Shown here in pieces: positions 57,293 to 64,000 of a stretch of DNA of 64,000 bases; the stretch's first letter is position 1, and each line of letters begins with the position of its first letter. Both the position numbers and the translations under genes were made by a program. The DNA comes from Schistosoma haematobium (Eukaryota; Platyhelminthes; Trematoda; Strigeidida; Schistosomatidae), in assembly GCF_000699445.3 (NCBI RefSeq), contig NC_067199.1:34952902-35016901 (forward strand). The letters are read 5' to 3'. Below the pieces are notes generated by a model, which worked only from the letters and a program-made list of their open reading frames with translations, was not told the origin of the DNA and searched no databases.

Positions 57293-60200
57293 TTACTTAC
57301 TTACTTACTTTACTTACGCCTGTTACTCCCAATGGAGCATAGGCCGCTGACCAGCATTCTCCAACCCACTCTGTCCTGGGCCTTCTTTTCTAGTTCCATC
57401 CAATTCTTGTTCATTTTTCTCATGTCTATCTCCATTTCTCGGTGTAATGTGTTCTTTGGTCTTCATCTTCTCCTCCTTTGACCTTCAGGATTCTAAGTAT
57501 GTGTTCACCTTGTGACGCAGTTGGGTGCTTTCCTCAATGTGTGTCCTATCCACTTCCAGCGCTTCTTCCTGATTTCTTCCTCCACTGGAATGTGGTTTGT
57601 TCTCTCCCACAGTAGGTTGTTGCTAATAGTGTCTGGCCAATGGATCTGAAGTATTTTGCGTAGACTATTGTTAATAAACACCTGTATTTTCTGGATGATG
57701 GCTTTTGTAGTTCTCCAGGTTTCTGCCCCATACAGTAGAACTGTCTTGACATTTGTATTGAAAATCCTGACCTTGGTGTTGGTTGACAGTTGCTTTGAGT
57801 TCCAGATGTTCCTCAGTTGTAAATATGCTGCTCTTGCTTTACCGATCCGCGCCTTCACATCTGCATCAGACCCACCCTGTTCATCAATGAAGCTGCCCAA
57901 ATACGTAAAGGTTTTTACATCTTCCAAATCTTCTCCGTCAATTGTGATTCGATTGGTGCATTCTGTGTTGTATCGGAGAATCCTGCTTTTCCCTTTGTGT
58001 ATATTGAGACCTATTGCTGCTGAGGCTGCTGCCCCACTGTTTGTCTTCTCCTGCATCTGTTGTTGCGTTTGGGATAGAAGGGCCAGATCGTCTGAGAAGT
58101 TTAGATCATCCAACTGCATCTTAGATGTCCATTGTATCCCGCGCTTTCCTTCAGACGTTGACGTCTTCATGATCCAGTCGATCACCAGGAGAAAGAGAAA
58201 GGGTGAGAGTAAGCAACCTTGCCTGACACCGGTCTTTACCTCGAACGAGTCTTTCAGTTGTCCTCCATGCATGATTTTGCAGTTTAATCCATCATAAGAA
58301 TTCCCTATGATACTGACTATCTTCTGAGGCACGCCGTAGTGTCGAAGAAGTTTCCATAGTGTTGTTCTGTCCACGCTATCAAATGCTTTCTCATAGTCAA
58401 TGAAGTTGATTTAGAGTGATGAATTCCATTCAATTGATTGTTCCACAATGATCCGTAGAGTTGCAATTTGGTCTGTACACGATCTATCCTTACGAAATCC
58501 CGCCTGTTGGTCACGAATTTGGGCGTCTACGCAGTCCTTCATCCTGTTTAACAATACCCTGTTGAAGACTTTTCCTGGTATTGAGAGAAGAGTGATGCCC
58601 CTGTAGTTATCACACTTGCTGAGATCGCCTTTCTTCGGTATTTTGATCAGAAGTCCTTCTTTCCAGTCTGTTGGTACTTGTTCCTCATCCCAAATCTTAT
58701 TGAAGAGAATGTGGAGTATCCTTGCAGTTGCCGCCACGTCTGCTTTTAGTGCCTCTGCTGGGATGTTGTCTGGTCCTGCTGCTTTGCCACTCTTGATTTG
58801 TCTGATGGCCATGCTGATTTCTTCAATTGTTGGTGGGCCAACATTGATTGGGAGGTCCGTGGGTGCTGCTTCGATGTTGGGTGGGTTCAGTGGAGCTGGT
58901 CGATTCAACAGTTCTTTGAAGTGTTCTACCCACCTGTTTTGTTGCTCTTCAATGTTGGTGATTACCTTGCCTTCCTTGCTTTTCACTGGTCGTTCTGGTT
59001 TGTGGCGATTTCCAGAGAGTTTCTTTGTCGTGTCATACAATTGTCTCACGTTTCCTTCTCTTGCAGCCTTTTCCGCCGTCGTTGCTAAATCTTCCACATA
59101 TTTACGTTTGTCGGTTCTGATGCTCCTCTTCACTTGTTTGTTTATTTCCGTGTATTCAGCTTGTGCCTTGGCTTTTTCTGCTCTTGTTCGGCTGGTATTG
59201 ATCGCTGCCTTCTTGTTCCTCCTTTCTTGAATCTTATCCAGTGTACCAACAGTGATCCATTCCTTGTGGTGGTGCTTCTTGTGACCCAGGACCTCATGAC
59301 ATGTTGAAGTGATTGCCTCTTTGATCCCCTTCCAGTTGCTCTCCACAGTAGTTCCTTCTCCATTGAGTAGATCATGAAAGGCCTGGAACTTGTTGCTGAG
59401 GACTATCTTGAATTTGTTGAGTTTGTTAGTATCCTGGAGAAAGGCCGTATTGAACTTTTGTGATACTGTCTGCCCCGTTGTCCAGTGCTTCTTGAGTTTC
59501 AATTTCATCTTGGCGACCAGTAAGTGATGATCTGATGCTATATCAGCTCCTCTCTTGGTTCTCACGTCCTCTATAGTCCTCCTGAACATTTTGTTGATGC
59601 AAATATGGTCGATTTGGTTTTGTGTAGAGTGATCAGGTGAAGTCCATGTGGTTTTGTGTATGCGTTTATGTGGGAATATGGTGTCGCCTATGACCAGCTT
59701 ATTGAAGGCACATAGATTTGCAAATCTCTCACCATTTTCGTTTCTTTCTCCCAGTCCGTGTCGTCCCATGATGTCTTCATATCCAGTGTTGTCCGTTCTA
59801 ACCTTGGCGTTGAAATCTCCCATCAGAATGGCCAGGTCCTTTGTTGGGCACTTCTCGACTATTGACTGCAGCCTATTGTAGAATTGATCTTTAGCGTCTT
59901 CATTGTAGTCGTTGGTAGGCGCATAGCATTGGATGATGTTCATTGAAATGCCCTCTTTCTTTGTTTTAAACGAGGCTTTGATGATCCTTGGTCCATGAGA
60001 TTCCCATCCTATAAGTGCATTTTGCGCTTGTTTGGACAGCATCAATGCAACTCCTTGTGTATGTGGTGCATTTTCTTCTTCATGGCCGGAGTATAACAGG
60101 AGCTCTCCTGTAGTTAGTCGTTGTTGTCCAACTTGTGTCCAATGTGTTTCACTGATCCCAAGTACCTCTAGGTTGTATCTTCTCATTTCTGCAGCAATCT

Positions 60201-60497
60201 GGAAGGCTCTTCCGGTGTCCCACACTGTACGAACATTCCATGTACCTAAATAAATGGTCGCTCTGGTTGTCAGAAGGGGCATCGGCCTCGTAACTTCCGA
60301 AGGGATTCGGCTTTCATCATGAGGCGTCATAATTCTTCTAAATGAAGATCTTCTGACTCCCAGGGCAGAGTTTAAAAGGTTTGAATAATTTTTTCTGGTT
60401 AGCGTTTTTTTAGCGAGTTAGTTTTCTACGGGATGGGGACGCTAACCCCATGCCCAACCCTCCTCCTTTCTCCGGGCTTGGGACCGGCAGTAGCCAT
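57293..60497 (-). mobile_element. Near full-length RTE-type non-LTR retrotransposon
   Basis: About 3.2 kb on the minus strand: 5' leader (60497 to 60331: ctactgccggtcccaagccc...), one endonuclease/reverse-transcriptase frame (60330 to 57310), and a 3' end of TAAG/TTAC repeats immediately after the stop codon (57293-57308). Single frame, short leader and tandem 3' end fit the RTE clade (the group of schistosome SR2-like elements). G+C is higher than in host DNA. I could not confirm a TSD because the left side is another RTE fragment. Confidence 0.9.
57310..60330 (-). pseudogene. RTE endonuclease/reverse transcriptase, four in-frame stops
   Basis: A single frame of 1,006 codons from ATG 60330 to TAA 57310-57312 with no frameshift. 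Endonuclease motifs: TWNVRT (30-35), SETHW (60-64), GDFN (171-174), IDHIC (240-244), SDHH (266-269). Reverse transcriptase: GPDNIPAE (about 510), [28 protein letters not shown] (702-711), and FSDD (745-748), where FADD or YADD is usual. In-frame stops: TAA 58411-58413, TGA 57505-57507, TAG 57493-57495, TGA 57463-57465. The protein would nick target DNA and copy element RNA there; this copy cannot make it whole. The first 639 codons (intact endonuclease) are open. Confidence 0.92.
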
Positions 60498-60499
60498 TT

Positions 60500-61870
60500 T
60501 ATTATAAGTTCTGACTTCAATTCACTTACTTTGATTAGTTTCATGTATGAATTTTCGCTTGATTACTAGATTGTATTATATTATGATTGTATTAACTAAT
60601 AGCAAATTAAAAGTTGTAATTTAATTCAGTACATACTCCAAAGAACATTTCATACAGATTAAAGATAGATTTAGTATAGTCAAAGTTATCCCACAATTTA
60701 ACTGTATAAATTATTTAGACAAGTAACTGTAAATTATATAACCTAAAATCTTGACAAAACGTCAGTACTAGTACTCTGTAGGTGAACTGGCAAGAAAGTG
60801 GTTAAAAATAAGATAGAATAGATGGACATAAAGGAAATAATTGTAAATTTTCGTTCGAAAAAGAAATATCATCTCAATATTATCGGTGATCACCATTGTA
60901 GTGCATCACTCTATGGAATTAAGTAGGATTAGACAAACGAATTTCGTTATTATATCTATTGATGGATTAACCTTCTTGTCTTCATTGGAAGTTGAATATT
61001 TTGAAGATAAAATAGGTTGCTTAAAGTATATATGACTTGAATGATATAACTTTAAGTGTTTTTATTTATTAAAAGAATGAGTGATTAGGGTAGGAGGAGA
61101 AAAGTGCCTAGATAAGATTTCTTAATGATTTTCTTTAATCAATAAATCAGAAAATATCATATGGTAAAGTTCCCCAATTATAGAAGGAAACACTATATCA
61201 ATGATAACAGTTCTTTTATTCATAATGATATGGAAATAGCTTCTTCTCATATAAAAGTATTCGCTCTAGGATTATCTATCTTTATACTTACATTCTTTGT
61301 GTGTATAATAGTTATTTATATTTCTGTGTATTTATTATTCACAATAATACATGGCTCATTTTAATCTTTGAAGCTACTTGTTCAGGATTGGAATCTAGTA
61401 AGGAGTACCAAATCCATCAATATTACCTTATTGACCAGTATCAACTAGCATGAAATCTAAGTTCAGTCTTTTCTGCCGAATATCTTCAACTATCTAACTT
61501 AGAAAAAAAACAACATATTTCTTCACTTGTTCTAACCTCATTAATAGAACTCTTAGCCTATAGAAATTCTGTTATAATTCAATAAACCACTAATGTACAT
61601 CTATATACTTATGTTATTCTATTCCTACCAGTATTCTTTACAATTAAACTATAAACACAAAAGAACAAACAAAGGAATTCATGTAATTTGAGATAACAAA
61701 ATAACAGCTTTTAATAATAAAGTCATTGATAATGATTTTATTGAAAGTAATGAAAATGTGAAAACAAAAACTTCAGCACACTTAGCAACACACGATCAGA
61801 TCAAAAATAACCCTTATTCATGTCAACATAATCATGACTATTATTATAATACTGAAATTTTAATCTTTCA
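60500..61870. other. Gene-free AT-rich interval
   Basis: A 67-residue frame at 61161-61364 encodes a hydrophobic stretch but has no homology I recognise and sits in AT-rich sequence; I treat it as chance. No repeats recognised. Confidence 0.4.
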
Positions 61871-61887
61871 GTATATAATTATGTTTT

Positions 61888-61984
61888 TGGTGGAGTTTTG
61901 TTCTCTGAGCTGGATAGTTGGATGAAGAACAAAATTTCACTAAAATTATCCACCTGAGCTACAAATCACTTCTCCACCATCTCA
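61888..61984. mobile_element. Family P short retroposon with exact 15-bp TSD, fold-back form
   Basis: Flanked by atataattatgtttt at 61873-61887 and 61985-61999. Only 97 bp: antisense tggtggagttttgttctctgagctgg, then sense gaagaacaaaatttcac...cttctccaccatctca. Most of the hairpin and hammerhead-like part is missing. Confidence 0.82.
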
Positions 61985-62369
61985 ATATAATTATGTTTTA
62001 TTGCTCGAAAAAGTAAACACAATCTTTATACTTATTTTCCCTCTTTTTTTTGCCCAATACTCATTCTTTGAACATAAGGGTAATAACAAATTAACAAGGA
62101 AGTATTAGTAATAATAACTAACATTTTATACAACAAATTGGTTAAACCATTTCATTAGGCTGGGATTGCTAATTATGTAGGAACACTTGACTTATACAGT
62201 AAATTATAGTGATGATTCATTTTAAATAGCTAACAGATGAAATTAAATGAGATCATTCATTTCTCAATGTAACTAAACAGAATTCGTACTGTAAAATTGA
62301 ATACTCAACAGAAAAATTACTCTACACACTTTATTAGTAAGCTTGTAACTTATAGATTGTGTAATGAAT

Positions 62370-62530
62370 TGATTGAAATTTGACTTGTATATTACTGGGT
62401 TCCAACTCAGTGGTCCAGAGATTAACCTTTTATATGTGCATCCAAAGGTCCTGGTTCCAATGCTGTTTTTGAACTGGTGAGGAGAAGGATAACAAAACAG
62501 TTATCCTGTCGTTTCAGGTATTCAATGATT
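62370..62530 (+). repeat. Old family B2 SINE, sense
   Basis: Leader (gattgaaatttgacttgtatattactgggttccaactcagtggtccagagattaacc: A-box side), B-box-like ctggttccaatgc, then gaactggtgaggagaaggataacaaaacagttatcctgtcg, a decayed hammerhead. Confidence 0.65.
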
Positions 62531-62614
62531 ATAGGACTTGTATCGGTACGTGATCATAGATATTTGGTTAATTTAATCATTTACTAATAAAGTGATTGTT
62601 ACCTACTCGAAATC

Positions 62615-62840
62615 CTAGATAGTTGTTGCACTGATTGTTAGAAAAGGCATCGGCCTTTTGACCACCGAAGAATCTCGGCTTTCATCATGAGGCATCATAA
62701 TTCATCCTTCAACTCGGAGGTCACAGTTTAAATGGTTTAATTTATTTAATCTGGTTAGAGGTATTTTCTACGAAATGGGATTGCCGACCTCATGTCTAAC
62801 CCTCCTCCTTTATCCGGGCTTGGGAGCGGCAATAACTCTA
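62615..62840 (-). mobile_element. Diverged RTE 5' fragment
   Basis: Minus strand matches the RTE leader (gccgctcccaagcccgg near 62815) through to about the start of the frame (ggccgatgccttttctaac). Like 52828-53123 it lacks the 3' end; I found no TSD. Confidence 0.75.
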
Positions 62841-63508
62841 GAACAGCAACAGAAGAAGATATTCGAAATTCTACTTGTTTGAAATTATAACAGATCTGTA
62901 TATCCAAGCTAAAACTTTATCCAACAGTAGAAATGGCTAAAAGAATGATTTGTCCTTTTTTCAAACTCTACCATTAAGCCTCCTGCTAAGAAAAAATTAG
63001 AGGCTATGCCCTTCAGATATAGAGAAGAGAAGGCTTGTGTTCATCATCTAAGTTGCACAGTAGTCGTTCAAAATTTTCAATCCTATTTACGTTCCCACAT
63101 AAAATGATGATAACCAACTGTTGTTATTGACTTACTTATCTATCACTGAAACGCCTGGAAATTTACAAATGAATCTAGCTCATTTAAGTTTTATTTTCAT
63201 TGTATATTTATATAAGTAAAGAAGCCTGAATAACTTGAAGTTCAAATAGTTTGAATTGAAGTTTCTCACCTATAAGTAACAGTAGATTCTAACAAATCAA
63301 ACATTTAATTATTCTTGATAATTTAACTAGTCCTTGATCTGATCAAGTCTACTTTTATAAGGAAAAAAATATGAGGAAATTATTTATCAAACATAAGAAT
63401 CAGTAATCATAAGTTTATAGGTCACTGAGTTGATGATCATTTTATCATCTTTTGAAGGAGTTATCATCTCATCTGTTGATAATTTCTTAGTCAGAAGAAT
63501 TCAAGGAA
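62841..63508. other. Gene-free AT-rich interval
   Basis: Nothing recognisable beyond short A/T tracts. Confidence 0.35.
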
Positions 63509-63521
63509 TGAATCTATATCA

Positions 63522-63679
63522 ATAGTTGAAATCATGAGTCAATTGAAGCTAGACCACCATAGAAGACATGGAAGCACTGGACGGCCGTTTCGTCCTAGTA
63601 TGGGACTCCTCAGCAGTGCGCATCCACGATCCCGCTCTCCGCGAGATTTCAACTATTGAAATTTCCACAAAACCCCTTC
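63522..63679 (-). repeat. Young family B SINE, fold-back form, exact 13-bp TSD
   Basis: Flanked by tgaatctatatca at 63509-63521 and 63680-63692. Antisense: tail from caatagttgaaatc, hammerhead (63574-63619), and a short head remnant (gatcccgctctccgcgag). Then the sense tail gatttcaactattgaaatttccacaaaacccctt. The sequence is very close to the consensus of other copies, so this looks recent. Confidence 0.9.
63574..63619 (-). ncRNA. Hammerhead ribozyme motif, family B, consensus-like
   Basis: Minus strand: perfect stem I GCACTG/CAGTGC, CTGAGGA, GTCC/GGAC with loop CATACTA-type, GAA, palindromic ACGGCCGT, C17 (complement of g63580). No deviation from hammerhead invariants. I use it as the reference copy for family B. 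Confidence 0.82.
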
Positions 63680-64000
63680 TGAATCTATATCAGTTGTCAT
63701 CCAATATTCAATGAAAATTATTTTCATAAAGTATTGATTAACAAATTAGACAAATTTTCTATGTTTTCAATTAATCACTTAATTCTGTTGAAAAGATAAT
63801 CATTCAGCTTATACTATAGTTTCTATGCTGAATACACTTGTATAGAGTGAAAAATGAGATTGTAGATTATTATTATTATTCAATTATGTTGTGAAAATAA
63901 ATTCAGTAGTTGAATTTCTTACATATCCGTCATAAATCTGTAATTGCTTGTCTTCTTTTTTAAAATATAAGAAGAATACCATGTTATATATAACTCTAGT

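Noticed and set aside
57656..59230. Plus-strand frames of 213 and 204 residues
   Set aside because: Antisense shadows of the RTE endonuclease/reverse transcriptase frame.
61161..61364. Small membrane protein of 67 residues
   Set aside because: Hydrophobic stretch could be a membrane segment, but AT-rich random frames give this often; no supporting signal.

Overview
The window is AT-rich eukaryotic DNA. It almost certainly comes from a schistosome (Platyhelminthes, genus Schistosoma). The reasons are several copies of the Smα hammerhead-ribozyme SINE-like repeat, an RTE-type non-LTR retrotransposon whose 3' end is a TTAC/TAAG tandem repeat, long gene-poor stretches, and one low-complexity coding exon rich in Asn, Ser and His. 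I cannot settle the species.

Only one host protein-coding feature is convincing: a large exon at 20392-25500 (+). It encodes 1,703 residues of a C2H2/C2HC zinc-finger protein with two finger pairs that share a Tyr-Arg-Trp signature. The exon ends at a consensus splice donor (GTAAGTAT), so the in-frame stop at 25564-25566 is probably intronic and the remaining exons lie beyond what I can identify. Most other small open frames are chance readings through repeats.

The rest is dominated by retroposons. (1) Family A (Smα): tRNA-like head plus hammerhead, young and old copies, including a nearly identical inverted pair near 50958 and 54277. (2) Family B (about 250-500 bp, very numerous): tRNA-like A/B boxes followed about 30 nt later by a hammerhead core with octamer ACGGCCGU; subfamilies B1 and B2 differ in their 3' tails. 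(3) Family C: near 11894-12390 and 37735-37947, with its own tRNA-like head and hammerhead. (4) Family P: short insertions with a Penelope/hammerhead-like motif. (5) An RTE element at 57293-60497 whose reading frame is unbroken except for four in-frame stops, plus 3' and 5' fragments elsewhere. (6) The 3' end of a second non-LTR lineage at 28862-29372. Many insertions have clear 9-16 bp target-site duplications (TSDs), which fix their ends.

The main observation is a set of at least three hammerhead-bearing, tRNA-headed SINE families. Their stem III octamers differ (ACGCGCGU, ACGGCCGU, ACCCGGGU), yet each is a perfect palindrome of form AC-NNNN-GU, as expected if the ribozymes work as paired dimers. 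Second, unrelated families repeatedly show the same insertion shape: an antisense segment joined to a sense 3' end inside one TSD. This suggests fold-back or twin-primed reverse transcription as the usual outcome here. Third, two insertions (48507-49082, 52828-53123) resemble non-LTR 5' regions retroposed alone with exact TSDs, unlike ordinary 5'-truncated copies. How the parts work together is inference: the RTE machinery probably mobilises the SINEs, and the hammerheads would process their RNAs.
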